Below, one piece after another: positions 23,648 to 32,120 of a DNA stretch of 39,760 bases (the first letter of the stretch is position 1; every line of letters begins with the position of its first letter). A program made the position numbers and the translations under genes. The notes below the pieces were generated by a model. That model was not told the origin of the DNA. It was given only the letters and a program-made list of their open reading frames with translations, and did not search any database. The stretch comes from Actinotalea fermentans ATCC 43279 = JCM 9966 = DSM 3133 (GTDB lineage: Bacteria > Actinomycetota > Actinomycetes > Actinomycetales > Cellulomonadaceae), in the NCBI GenBank assembly GCA_000767215.1, contig AXCX01000003.1:1-39760 (forward strand). The letters run 5' to 3'.

Positions 23648-24198
23648 ACGGGGGCCAGCGTCTGCTCAACCCGGCGGACTGTCGCGAGAAGCTCAGGTGT
23701 CACCTGGCGGATCGACCGGTGCACGACATGACCAGCCTCGTAGCGCTCGAGGATCTCGGCGATGCGCTCCTCCGCACTCAACGGCTGGCCGGCTGGGCCC
23801 GTGGTGAGGTCGGCGTAGGTGAGCGCATCGGCGACGGGCGACTGCTCAGCGGGGAACTCGGCGGTCAGGAGCTCCGCAAGGCCTCGAGACTCTGCCTCGG
23901 CCCACGCACCGGTGTGGTTCGCGATGAGTCGGCAGAGCCGATCAGGGGCGCCGAGTGCGCGGAGGTGACGGGCGCCGTCGAGCGGGTGGAAGCCGGTGTC
24001 GAGGAGCTCGGCGCAGTAACCGATGTCGTGCAGCCAGGCGGCGGCGACGAGAAGCTCGGCATCCTCCTCGCTGAACATCCGCGAAAGGGAGGCGGCCGCG
24101 GTAGCGACGCCGGCGGAGTGATGCCAGCGAGCGGTGCCGACGCCGAGAAGCTCGCCCGCATGCCTCTCAGCGCCCGCGACCACTGCCTCGGCTATCAC
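23635..24198 (-). CDS. HD-domain phosphohydrolase
   Basis: A 187-residue HD protein. H...HD...D pattern: WHHSAGVATAAAS holds the first His, AAWLHDIGYCAEL has the HD doublet, HPLDGARHLRALG follows, and LIANHTGAWAEAE gives a further His; the later Asp lies in ALTYADLTTGP. Family role is metal-dependent phosphohydrolysis of nucleotides or signalling molecules. It is convergent with the Nudix gene and overlaps its end by 13 bases. GTG 24198 is the only reasonable start. The Nudix-HD pair suggests nucleotide metabolism in this cargo block. Confidence 0.82.
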   Translation of the reverse strand: MIAEAVVAGAERHAGELLGVGTARWHHSAGVATAAASLSRMFSEEDAELLVAAAWLHDIGYCAELLDTGFHPLDGARHLRALGAPDRLCRLIANHTGAWAEAESRGLAELLTAEFPAEQSPVADALTYADLTTGPAGQPLSAEERIAEILERYEAGHVVHRSIRQVTPELLATVRRVEQTLAPVQPR

Positions 24199-24202
24199 CT
24201 CG

Positions 24203-24304
24203 TCACGGTACGACGGGACCGCCAGCGCGAGCGATGCCGATCAGGGCCGCGATGCTCTGGCCCCTGCCCGGGGGCGCATCGGCCTTCACCCCACCGCCGG
24301 GCAT
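24203..24304 (-). CDS. Possible 33-residue small ORF before HD gene
   Basis: ATG 24304 to TGA 24203 encodes 33 residues beginning MPGGGVKADAPPGRGQSI. It ends 4 bases before the HD start, so it could be a coupled leader ORF. No strong ribosome site. The composition looks coding-like but I do not recognise it, and it may be chance. Confidence 0.25.
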   Translation of the reverse strand: MPGGGVKADAPPGRGQSIAALIGIARAGGPVVP

Positions 24305-24429
24305 CGGTCCGCCGAAGAGGAGTCGTAACGGGGCTCCGGCGGGTTTCACCCAGGTTCGGCACCCCGTCCCCACCTCCGCGCGGTAGAACGGGGCGACCGG
24401 CAAGTAGAGACGGGTGAGCGGAGACGGCG

Positions 24430-25017
24430 ATGGACCTGGCGGCCCTGTCCAAGGCGGAGCGCGAGGCGCTCGCGGCCGATCCCGGGACGGAGCCGGAGGT
24501 GTTGGCCGAGCTCGCCTCGGACTTCTACCTCTTGCCCACACTCGTAGCGAATCCCACGACCCCTCAGGACACGCTGCGCGGCATCTACCGCGACTTCCCC
24601 CACCTGCGGCCGGCGGATCCGGGCCCGCTCGGCGAAGCTCCCGACGACGAGGCCGCGGCTGCGATCGCCGCGTTCCGGAAGCGCCGTGAGGCCGAGGCCG
24701 CGATCGAGGGCTACCGCCGACGCCAGACGACGCCTCGGCCAGGCGGGTCCTCGGCACAGTACGTGCAGGTGCTCGACGCCAACGGCCGCGCAGTCCAGGT
24801 CCCGCTGAGCGCGCTCCGGAACCAGGGCACGAACGGACTCGCCATCGCCTCCTTCGTCCTCTCCCTCGTCGGCGGAAGCGTCCTGGCGGTCATCCTTGGT
24901 CACGTCGCGAAGGGCCAGATCGCGCAGACGGGCGAGAACGGGGAGGGCCTCGCCACCGCCGGCTTGGTGATCGGGTACGCCAGCATCGCCTTCTTCCTGC
25001 TGCTCCTCGCGCTCTGA
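24430..25017 (+). CDS. LRV-domain plus DUF4190 membrane protein
   Basis: A 195-residue protein. Residues 1-60 (MDLAALSKAEREALAADPGT, TEPEVLAELASDFYLLPTLVANPTTPQDTL) match variant leucine-rich repeat (LRV) patterns. A charged helix with EAEAAIEGYRRRQTTP follows. The C-terminus has two membrane spans (GLAIASFVLSLVGGSVLAVILG and GLATAGLVIGYASIAFFLLLLAL) of the DUF4190 type. ATG 24430 lies 6 bases after GGAG. Cargo-type gene; function unknown. Confidence 0.72.
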   Translation: MDLAALSKAEREALAADPGTEPEVLAELASDFYLLPTLVANPTTPQDTLRGIYRDFPHLRPADPGPLGEAPDDEAAAAIAAFRKRREAEAAIEGYRRRQTTPRPGGSSAQYVQVLDANGRAVQVPLSALRNQGTNGLAIASFVLSLVGGSVLAVILGHVAKGQIAQTGENGEGLATAGLVIGYASIAFFLLLLAL

Positions 25018-25193
25018 CGCCGACGACGCCCGCCAGAACCGGCTCAGCACGGTCGAACGTGCTTGGAGTTGGCAATCGCCGTCAGCGACGACCGCCCTGT
25101 CCCGACAACCCCATCGTGCTCGATCGCGTCCACGCCTCTGGCATGTGAGGCCGGTTCCGTAACGAGGTGCGCGGCGCCGGCTCTCCCCAGGCC
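25018..25193. other. Intergenic region upstream of relaxase unit; candidate oriT
   Basis: It contains a hairpin AGCACG-gtcgaa-CGTGCT (25046-25063) and a wider inverted repeat GAACCGGC (25036-25043) / GCCGGTTC (25150-25157). Relaxase nick sites usually sit next to such repeats upstream of the relaxase gene. No nic consensus known to me is visible, so oriT remains a guess. Confidence 0.3.
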
Positions 25194-25529
25194 ATGCCGA
25201 CCACTCCACGCCGCCGACGCCGCTGGCCCACCCGCACGTGGGCCGAATCCTCCACGCCCACACCGACCGGCGGCGCCGCCGTCGGCCGCTGCCCCGAGTG
25301 CGGCGCGACCCTCACCGCCCGTCGGCGCGACGCCGTCTACTGCTCGCGGGTCTGCCAGACGCGGGCGTGGCGGCGCGGTCGCGCCGTCCGTCGATGCCAG
25401 GTGTGCCGCCGTCGTCTCCGCCCGCATGCCCGGGCCTCGGCGCGGTACTGCTCGGACGCGTGCCGTCAGCGCGCGGCCCGTGCCCGGACGGCGAAGGCGC
25501 GAGCCGAGAGCATCGGCAGCGCGGCGTGA
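25194..25529 (+). CDS. Small double zinc-finger protein coupled to relaxase
   Basis: A 111-residue basic protein with two treble-clef-like units: CPECGATL ... YCSRVCQTRAWRR and CQVCRRRL ... YCSDACRQRAAR. Each has CxxC followed by YCS-x2-C, a tandem duplication of one zinc module. Basic flanks suggest nucleic-acid binding. Its TGA overlaps the relaxase ATG (TGATG), so the two are translationally coupled. A role as relaxosome accessory protein is a reasonable inference. ATG 25194 lacks a strong ribosome site. Confidence 0.72.
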   Translation: MPTTPRRRRRWPTRTWAESSTPTPTGGAAVGRCPECGATLTARRRDAVYCSRVCQTRAWRRGRAVRRCQVCRRRLRPHARASARYCSDACRQRAARARTAKARAESIGSAA

Positions 25530-28500
25530 TGAGCGCGTGCGTCCGGTACGCCGGCCAGTCGTACACGTACCTGCTCGACTCGGTGACCAAGGACCACGGT
25601 CGGCCCGCCGCAGGCTCGCCGATGACGCGGTACTACTCCGCGCACGGCACGCCGCCCGGAACCTGGCTGGGCACCGGGCTCGCCGGGCTCGCCGACGGTC
25701 GCGGCATCCCCGAGGGCTCGTTCGTGACCCCGGTCCAGATGGAGCGCCTCTTCGCCAACGGCGAGGACCCCGCCACGGGCACCGCGCTTGGGCGGTCCCC
25801 ACACGTGTACGCCGACGGCGACCCTCGGCGCCCGGTCGCCGGGTTCGACTTTACGTTCACGGCCGAGAAGTCGGTCTCCGTCCTGTGGGCTCTGGCCGAC
25901 CCGTCGACCCGCGAGCTCATCTACGCCTGCCACCGCCAGGCGATCGCCGACGTCGTCGCCCTCATCGAGCGCGACGTCGCCAAGACCCGGATCGGCACCA
26001 ACGGCGTCGCGCAGGTCGACGTTCGCGGCGTCGCCGCAGCGGCATTCGACCACTGGGACTCCCGCGCGAACGACCCGAACCTGCACACCCACGTGGTCAT
26101 CGCCAACCGCGCGCAGGGCCCCGACGGCAGATGGCGCACGCTCGACTCCCGCGCCGCGCTGAGGGCCGTGGTCGCGATGTCGGAGCGGTACGACGCCCTC
26201 CTCGCCGACCACATCACGGCGCGGCTGGGGCTCGACTGGGAGTACCGCGAGCGCGGGCCGGGACGGAACCCCGCGTACCAGCTGGCCGCCGTCCCGCCCG
26301 AGCTCGTCGCCGCGTTCTCCCGCCGCTCGGCCGCGATCGACGCCGAGACCGACCGCCTGATCGAGGCCTACCTCGAGGCGCACGGCAGGCGGCCCGACGC
26401 CGTGACCGTCCTCCGCCTTCGGCAGCACGCGACCCTGGCCACCCGCGACACGAAGGCTGTCCACTCGCTCGAAGACCTCACGTCCCAGTGGCATGCACGC
26501 GCCGCCGAGGTCGTGGGTGCCAGCCCTACCGCGTGGGCGGCAAAGGCCCTCGCCGCAACACGATCGCTGGCCCCCGCCGCGACCGAGCGGCCAGACGCTC
26601 TCGTGGCCGACGCCGCAGAGGCAGTCCTGGCCGCACTCGCGAGCAAGCGCTCGACATGGACGCGCTGGAACGTCGACGCCGAGGTGTCGCGCGCCCTGAA
26701 GGCCCACCGCTTCGCGACGTCGGACGCGCGCGACGCAGCCACCGCGATGGTGGCCGACGAGGTCGCCCGGCGCTCTGTCCTGCTCACCCCGCCCGAGGTC
26801 GCGCCCGTCCCCACCGCCCTGCGTCGGCACGACGGCGGCTCCGCGTTCCGCCCGCACCGCAGCGAGCGCTACACGTCCCAGCGGTTGCTCGACGCGGAGG
26901 CACGACTCCTGGCCGCGGGCCGAGACCGCAACGGCCCCGCCCTCGCCACCGCGCCGGAATCGGCGCCAGGCGCACTGTTCGACGACCAGGCCGACGCCGT
27001 TGCAGCGATCGCCACGTCGGGGCACGTCGTCGACGTCCTCGTCGGAGCAGCCGGATCGGGCAAGACCCACGCACTGGCAGCCCTGCGCGCCGCCTGGGAG
27101 TCCGAGCACGGACCCGGCTCGGTCGTCGGGCTCGCGCCGTCCGCCGCGGCGGCCGACGTCCTGGCGCAGAGCCTCGGCATCGGCTGCGAGAACACCGCGA
27201 AGTGGCTCGTCGAGCACGACGCCCAACCCGACCGCCTGCACCGCATCGACCGCGCCCGCGCCGCCATGCACGCAGCCCCCGACGTCGCTACCGCCCGCAC
27301 CCTGGCCGACCACCTCGCGCGACTCACCGCTCAGGTCGAGCAATGGCGGTTCCACCCCGGCCAGCTGGTGATCCTCGACGAGGCGTCTCTGGCCGGCACG
27401 CTGCCGATGGACAGGATCGCCGCGTGCGTCGGCGATGCGGGCGCCAAGCTGCTGCTCGTCGGCGACTGGGCGCAGCTCTCCGCGATCGACGCCGGCGGGG
27501 CCTTCGGCCTGCTCGCCCGGAACTGCGGCCCCGGCGTCCCCGAGCTCGGCGCCGCACGCCGCTTCGCCCACGCCTGGGAGCGCGACGCCTCCACCCGGCT
27601 GCGGGTCGGTGACCCGTCATGCCTCGACGACTACGACGCCCACGACCGCCTGTCGGCCGGGGACCACCCCGCGATGGTGGACGCCGCATACCTCGCGTGG
27701 GCGGCCGACGAGCGAGCCGGGCTGCGGTCCCTGCTCATCGCCGGCGACCGCGACACCGTCCGCTTGCTCAACGAGCGCGCCCGCGCCGAGCTTGTCGCCG
27801 CCGGCGCCGTCGGGGCGAACGGGGCGGTCCTGCACGACGGCCTCGTGGCCGGCGTCGGCGACCGGATCGTCACCCGACGGAACGACCGCCACCTCGGCGT
27901 CGGCGAGGGCTGGGTCAAGAACGGGGACACATGGACCGTCGTCGCCCGCCACGACGACGGCGCCCTCGCGGTCCGGCGCGAGGTGGGCGGACCGGCGGTC
28001 GTCCTACCCGCGACGTACACCGCCGAGCACGTCGAGCTCGGCTACGCCACCACCGCGTTCCGGGCGCAGGGCGCGACCGTCGATACCGCGCACGCGGTCA
28101 TCAGCGGAGCGTCGATGACGCGCGAGGTCCTCTACGTCGCTCTCACCCGGGCGCGCCAGTCGAACCGGGCGTACGTCTGCACCGACGTCCTCCCCGAACC
28201 GCTGCAGGGCTTCGCCGACGTCGCCCCGACCAGCCGTGGTGTGCTCACCGCCGTGCTGAGCCACGTCGGCGCTGCCACGTCCGCTCACGAAGTCCGGTTC
28301 GACGAGACGGAGGCGGTCGGCTCGATCCGGACTCTCGCCGCGGAGTACGAGACCATCGCGCACCTCGCTGAGGCTCCGCACTGGACGGCGCTGCTTGGGC
28401 AGTCGGGCCTCACGTCCGATCAGGTCCGAGCGATCGAGGCGTCGCCCGCGTTCGGAGCCCTCACAACGTCCCTGCGCCGGGCCGAGGCGCACGGCCTCAA

Positions 28501-29056
28501 CGTCGACGCCGCCCTGCCTGCCCTCGCCAACCGGGCCGACATCGGGGCCGTCGACATCGCGTCAGTGCTCCACGAGCGAGTCGACGGATGGACCACGGCG
28601 AGCATCGCCGGGAACCGAGCGCGTCCCGCGCGGCTTGTGTGCGGACTGATCCCTGCGGCGTCACACGCCGTACCCGGGGAGATCGCGGCTGCGCTCATGG
28701 CGCGCGAGCGGTTGCTCGACGAACGCGCGGACCTACTCGTCGAGCGGGCCCGGGCAGCCGCTGCCCCGTGGCTCAGAGAGCTTGGCCCGGTCCCCGCCGG
28801 TGCGGCTGCACGCTCGCGGTGGGAGAAGCGCGCGCGAACCGTCGCTGCCTATCGGGAGCGGCACAGCGTGACCGATGCGGCACGCGCCCTCGGCGCCAGC
28901 GCCGTGGCCGATCGGCAGCAGGCCAACGCACGGGCGGCGGCCGCCGCAGCCCTGTCGGTCCAGCGGGGTCTCGGCGCGATGACGCCAAGCCCGGAAGCAC
29001 GGATACCTGCGGCGCAGGCGCCGGGCCTCGAGCGTCAGAGCGGCGTGGGACGGTGA
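25529..29056 (+). CDS. MobF relaxase/helicase (TraA/TrwC-like)
   Basis: A 1175-residue conjugative relaxase. The N-terminal TrwC domain has the catalytic Tyr region (VRYAGQSYTYLLD), FTFTAEKSVSVLWAL and the metal-binding three-His motif FDHWDSRANDPNLHTHVVIANR (about residues 173-192). The second half is a RecD-like helicase: Walker A GAAGSGKTHAL (about residue 505), Walker B LVILDEASLAG (about residue 613), ATTAFRAQGATVD and TREVLYVALTRAR. It nicks oriT, stays covalently bound to the strand and unwinds it. ATG 25529 overlaps the zinc-finger stop. It is a full-length enzyme of the actinobacterial MobF group and the most reliable mark of a self-transmissible element here. Confidence 0.95.
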   Translation: MSACVRYAGQSYTYLLDSVTKDHGRPAAGSPMTRYYSAHGTPPGTWLGTGLAGLADGRGIPEGSFVTPVQMERLFANGEDPATGTALGRSPHVYADGDPRRPVAGFDFTFTAEKSVSVLWALADPSTRELIYACHRQAIADVVALIERDVAKTRIGTNGVAQVDVRGVAAAAFDHWDSRANDPNLHTHVVIANRAQGPDGRWRTLDSRAALRAVVAMSERYDALLADHITARLGLDWEYRERGPGRNPAYQLAAVPPELVAAFSRRSAAIDAETDRLIEAYLEAHGRRPDAVTVLRLRQHATLATRDTKAVHSLEDLTSQWHARAAEVVGASPTAWAAKALAATRSLAPAATERPDALVADAAEAVLAALASKRSTWTRWNVDAEVSRALKAHRFATSDARDAATAMVADEVARRSVLLTPPEVAPVPTALRRHDGGSAFRPHRSERYTSQRLLDAEARLLAAGRDRNGPALATAPESAPGALFDDQADAVAAIATSGHVVDVLVGAAGSGKTHALAALRAAWESEHGPGSVVGLAPSAAAADVLAQSLGIGCENTAKWLVEHDAQPDRLHRIDRARAAMHAAPDVATARTLADHLARLTAQVEQWRFHPGQLVILDEASLAGTLPMDRIAACVGDAGAKLLLVGDWAQLSAIDAGGAFGLLARNCGPGVPELGAARRFAHAWERDASTRLRVGDPSCLDDYDAHDRLSAGDHPAMVDAAYLAWAADERAGLRSLLIAGDRDTVRLLNERARAELVAAGAVGANGAVLHDGLVAGVGDRIVTRRNDRHLGVGEGWVKNGDTWTVVARHDDGALAVRREVGGPAVVLPATYTAEHVELGYATTAFRAQGATVDTAHAVISGASMTREVLYVALTRARQSNRAYVCTDVLPEPLQGFADVAPTSRGVLTAVLSHVGAATSAHEVRFDETEAVGSIRTLAAEYETIAHLAEAPHWTALLGQSGLTSDQVRAIEASPAFGALTTSLRRAEAHGLNVDAALPALANRADIGAVDIASVLHERVDGWTTASIAGNRARPARLVCGLIPAASHAVPGEIAAALMARERLLDERADLLVERARAAAAPWLRELGPVPAGAAARSRWEKRARTVAAYRERHSVTDAARALGASAVADRQQANARAAAAAALSVQRGLGAMTPSPEARIPAAQAPGLERQSGVGR

Positions 29057-29060
29057 TGAT

Positions 29061-29678
29061 ATGACGAGGCTGATCCTCTGCGAAGTCGCCCGCTGGGCGC
29101 GCGCCGTTGGCGCGCCTCTCGTGTTGCTCGCGACCGTCACCTTCGGGCCAGCCCTCTTGCCGTCGGGCACCATGCGCCTCGTTCCCGCCGGCCCGTTCTT
29201 CATTGGGTGGCTCACAACGGTGGCCGCCGCGCTCACTTGGCTGCTCCTGACGGCAGTCCGCACCGTGCTCGGGCCGGCCCGCGACCACCGGGCGGCGGAG
29301 CACCTTCAGGTCCTTCGCGAGGGAGCCGCGGCAGAGCACGCGCATCTGCTGTGCATCGAGCAGACCCTCGGGCGCTCCCCGGCTGGTCAGCGCGCCCTGA
29401 TCTCTGACGTCCACGACGGCACATCAACTGACGTCTGGCTGTCCGAGGCGGCTCTACCCTCTGGCTCCTTCGCGCTCGTGGTGTTGGGCAACAGCACAGG
29501 GAGGTTGGTCGACTGGATGGACCCGGCGGAAGTCGCGGCGGCCCGGCGCGCCGAGCGGAAGGCGTCGGCGCGGCGGCGGTGGCAAGCGACCCACGCCGCG
29601 CGGCTCGCGGCGCGTCGTGCACGCACCGGCGCTGCCGACGTCATCCGTGCGGCTGAAGCGCTTCTCGACCGACACTGA
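29061..29678 (+). CDS. Membrane protein following the relaxase
   Basis: A 205-residue protein with two N-terminal membrane spans (VGAPLVLLATVTFGPALLP and PFFIGWLTTVAAALTWLLLTAV) and a soluble, charged C-terminal half ending in an Arg/Ala-rich helix (AAARRAERKASARRRWQATH). ATG 29061 lies 4 bases after the relaxase stop, so it belongs to the same operon. It ends 40 bases before a perfect bidirectional terminator. Not recognised; may be a relaxosome tether. Confidence 0.68.
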   Translation: MTRLILCEVARWARAVGAPLVLLATVTFGPALLPSGTMRLVPAGPFFIGWLTTVAAALTWLLLTAVRTVLGPARDHRAAEHLQVLREGAAAEHAHLLCIEQTLGRSPAGQRALISDVHDGTSTDVWLSEAALPSGSFALVVLGNSTGRLVDWMDPAEVAAARRAERKASARRRWQATHAARLAARRARTGAADVIRAAEALLDRH

Positions 29679-29718
29679 CCCTCGACTACGGCCGCGGCGA
29701 ACTAGAGTCAGCGAACTG

Positions 29719-29763
29719 AGGGGGCGTTCGATCTCATCGGCATTGAGATCGAACGCCCCCTCG
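29719..29763. terminator. Perfect 19-bp bidirectional hairpin terminator
   Basis: GAGGGGGCGTTCGATCTCA (29719-29737), 7-nt loop TCGGCAT, and its exact complement to 29763. It stands between the convergent relaxase-operon end (29678) and the repeat-protein end (29776), so it can stop both. Stem length and perfection are above the usual size. Confidence 0.88.
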
Positions 29764-29775
29764 CCTGCTGCGCCG

Positions 29776-29973
29776 CTACTTGCCCGTCTCCGTGACGCTC
29801 GTCTTCGGATGCCGAGCGGCCGCCGCGTCGGAGATGTAGCGGCCCGTGATAGCCGACCTGTTGTGGGTGCCGGCCGACTTGTTGCTCCCGGCTTCCGTAA
29901 CGGTCGTCCTCGGATGTCGCGCGGCCGCAGCGTTCGAAATGTAGCGACCGGTGATAGCGGACCTGTGAGCCAT
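29776..29973 (-). CDS. Small two-repeat protein with ITGRYIS motif
   Basis: A 65-residue, basic protein made of two near-identical repeats: RSAITGRYISNAAAARHP and RSAITGRYISDAAAARHP, each followed by RTTVTE or KTSVTE. Between them is a short linker (AGSNKSAGTHN). AGGAG lies 6 bases before ATG 29973. Short TGR-repeat proteins are common and uncharacterised in actinobacteria. The repeats are also conserved at the DNA level, suggesting recent duplication. The TGR core is shared with the small basic protein at 4000-4155. Confidence 0.7.
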   Translation of the reverse strand: MAHRSAITGRYISNAAAARHPRTTVTEAGSNKSAGTHNRSAITGRYISDAAAARHPKTSVTETGK

Positions 29974-30025
29974 GGCGGCTCCTCTCTCTCCTGGGTGTCG
30001 CCCGCAACTCGGCACGGGCAGCCGT

Positions 30026-31189
30026 CTACCTGAGACGGTTGTCGGGGGTCTTGACGAGGGTGAGTCGGGGTTTGGGGTCGTCGATATCGGCAAGGCGGCG
30101 GATGTGCTGCGGCGCCATCTGCAGGTCCTCTGCGATCTGCGCCAGGGATACGCCCGCTCCGTCGAGCAACTCGATGGCGTTCTTGAGTAGCTCGGGCCGT
30201 TCGCCTGCGTAGTCCCAGATGGGCTGTGAGCGGCGGGGAAGGCTGTTGAGTGTCGCGTAGGCCCTTCGCTGCGTCGATTCCGAGACGATCTCCAGTTCCT
30301 TCAAGCGGTAGAGCAGGGAGTCCACCGACACGCCCCACACCTGACTGAGCTCCTCCAGCCGTGTGAAGTTGATCCGGCGTGGCAGCAGGTCCCCGATGAC
30401 GTCGCGGGGTGTCAGGAACTCTGCTGCGAAGGTGTTGGCTTGGCGCTCCATCTGGCTGTCCGTGCCTTGCCGACCGTGGTGGAGCACGACGTGTCCGAGC
30501 TCGTGCGCGGCTGAGAAGCGGTGACGCATCACGTCGTTCGCCTTGTCTGGCGTCAGGACGATGACCGGCCGGGGCAGCGCGGTTGTTGAGAATGCGTCGA
30601 TTCGGCTCTTGTCGTCGCGGTCACCGTCCTGCTTCATGGAGAAGAGCACGGTGAGGATGCCGTGCTGCTCAAGCTGGTAAACCAGATGCTTGATCGGCTC
30701 CAGGCCAAGACCCCAGTGCTTGCGCATCAGTCGTGCGGCGGAGATCGGGTCTGGAACGTCGTAGGAGTCGGGCGCCGCCCAGTGCGGCAGGTCCACCGAC
30801 GGGAAGATGACGCTCTCCTCCAGGTAGCAGCTGAGCTCCCAGACCTGTTCCACGTATGCGATCGCCTGCTGCTGCTGCGCGACCGTCGTCGATCGCAACC
30901 GACGGAAGGATGCCTCGGCGATATCGACCTGAACACGTGGACGACCATGTGCGAAGAAGCCCGGCGGCACTCGAAGCGCGCGTGCGAGCGCGGCGACCGT
31001 GTCCGCGCGCGGCTTGACCTCACCGCGCTCGTACTGGCCGATGGCCGCCGCGGAGACGCCGACGGCGTCATGCAGCTCGCTCTTGGACATCCGACACATC
31101 CGCCGCGCCTGCGTCAGCCTCGCCGGGTCGAAGGCGCGTGCGACGTCCGCGAGTCGGAGGGCGTCTGCGGTAGAGGTAGGCCTGACCAC
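30026..31189 (-). CDS. XRE regulator fused to ImmA/IrrE metallopeptidase
   Basis: A 387-residue fusion. N-terminal HTH: LTQARRMCRMSKSELHDAVGVSAAAIGQYERGEVKPR (residues about 25-61). Then a linker and the peptidase domain with HELGH (H229, E230, H233; SAAHELGHVVLHHG), followed by MERQANTFAAEFLTP, the second conserved helix. Such XRE-ImmA fusions act as repressors whose peptidase is built in. GTG 31189 lies 2 bases after the stop of the 31192 gene, so it is coupled. It is the second ImmA-type protein of the window, on the far side of the element. Role may be immunity, stress sensing or toxin control. Confidence 0.87.
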   Translation of the reverse strand: MVRPTSTADALRLADVARAFDPARLTQARRMCRMSKSELHDAVGVSAAAIGQYERGEVKPRADTVAALARALRVPPGFFAHGRPRVQVDIAEASFRRLRSTTVAQQQQAIAYVEQVWELSCYLEESVIFPSVDLPHWAAPDSYDVPDPISAARLMRKHWGLGLEPIKHLVYQLEQHGILTVLFSMKQDGDRDDKSRIDAFSTTALPRPVIVLTPDKANDVMRHRFSAAHELGHVVLHHGRQGTDSQMERQANTFAAEFLTPRDVIGDLLPRRINFTRLEELSQVWGVSVDSLLYRLKELEIVSESTQRRAYATLNSLPRRSQPIWDYAGERPELLKNAIELLDGAGVSLAQIAEDLQMAPQHIRRLADIDDPKPRLTLVKTPDNRLR

Positions 31190-31191
31190 GG

Positions 31192-31929
31192 TCAGGAGCC
31201 CTCGTGCTGGCTGGGGCGCGGCCGCAACTTCGTCGCCGTGCGAGGACGCCGCCCATCGGCGAAGCCACCCGCGATGTGGGAAATGACCGGTGGCGCCTCG
31301 ACAGCGGTGGGAGCACTGACGTACGCGAGTCGCCTCGGCTGCGTGAACTCCAGGTAGTGGCCGACGAGGCGCGCTGGCCCCCAGTAGATCGCGCCGATCC
31401 CTGCCGGTGTGCTGCTGTAGTACGGCACGTAGAGCGTGTCCGGCTTCGCAGCGCGCCCGAGGACGGCAAGCACGTCGGAGAACGTGGCGACATCGTCCTC
31501 GGGCTGCTCGAGCTCGAAGAGCCCCTGAGGGACGTGCTTGCGGTCACTCGTCCGCGAAAAGAGTTCCCGGCGGCTGTCCGGCAGGTAGGGGAGGCGGATG
31601 TGCTGGTACTTGCGTGGCATCAACTTGCCCACGCGGTGCAGGAAGAGGAGCTTCTCGTCGACGAGGATCAGCGAACGTCGAGTACCTGCGATCCGGACAT
31701 CGCGGTACGAGGAGAGTCCCTTGAGCTGAGCAGCGAGTTCCTTCGGAGCCCCGCGCGACATGCCGACTCCATAGACGTCCTGATCACCATCGGGGTCTGC
31801 CCACTCCTGCTGGGCTCGCGCCGATCGTTCCTGGCACAGGTGCAGCGCCAGCGGAATCGCGTGCTCAATCGCCGCGCGGTCATCGGCGGCGAACTCGTCG
31901 TACCAGCTGGGATCGTGCCTCACGTCCAC
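31192..31929 (-). CDS. Unrecognised protein upstream of XRE-ImmA
   Basis: A 245-residue protein. N-terminal part is acidic and helical (VRHDPSWYDEFAADDRAAIEHAIPL); the centre has beta-type stretches such as RSLILVDEKLLFLHRVGK, and IRLPYLPDSRRELF; the C-terminal basic tail reads RPRTATKLRPRPSQHE. GTG 31929 has GGGAGG 5 bases upstream and a clear promoter 37 bases before it. It is co-transcribed with the XRE-ImmA gene. No motif identifies an enzyme. By position it could be the target, partner or toxin of the metallopeptidase; this is speculation. Confidence 0.65.
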   Translation of the reverse strand: MDVRHDPSWYDEFAADDRAAIEHAIPLALHLCQERSARAQQEWADPDGDQDVYGVGMSRGAPKELAAQLKGLSSYRDVRIAGTRRSLILVDEKLLFLHRVGKLMPRKYQHIRLPYLPDSRRELFSRTSDRKHVPQGLFELEQPEDDVATFSDVLAVLGRAAKPDTLYVPYYSSTPAGIGAIYWGPARLVGHYLEFTQPRRLAYVSAPTAVEAPPVISHIAGGFADGRRPRTATKLRPRPSQHEGS

Positions 31930-31965
31930 CTGCGCCTCCCACGTCGCCTCGGTTGATCAAGCTCG

Positions 31966-31993
31966 ACTTTAGCCAGGAGCGCAGATATGTCAA
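31966..31993 (-). promoter_or_regulatory. Promoter of the XRE-ImmA operon
   Basis: On the minus strand TTGACA (31993-31988) and TAAAGT (31971-31966) are spaced by 16 bp. This is the most consensus-like sigma-A promoter seen in the window, about 37 bases before the GTG. The surrounding DNA is unusually A/T-rich. Confidence 0.65.
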
Positions 31994-32120
31994 GTTACGG
32001 CCCTGAACCGCATCCTCTACAGTCACAACAGTCGCATCCATGGAGTTCATGCGACCACGTCTGCCGCCCGCTGGGCGCGCTCCCTGCAAGGTCGAGCCGT
32101 CCGACCCGGGGCCGACGGTG

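Noticed and set aside
1379-32120. Search for a second copy of the tRNA-Lys 3' end (attR)
   Set aside because: No copy of GGTTCGATCCCCACGG or a long part of it was seen on either strand by eye; the right edge of the element stays undefined.
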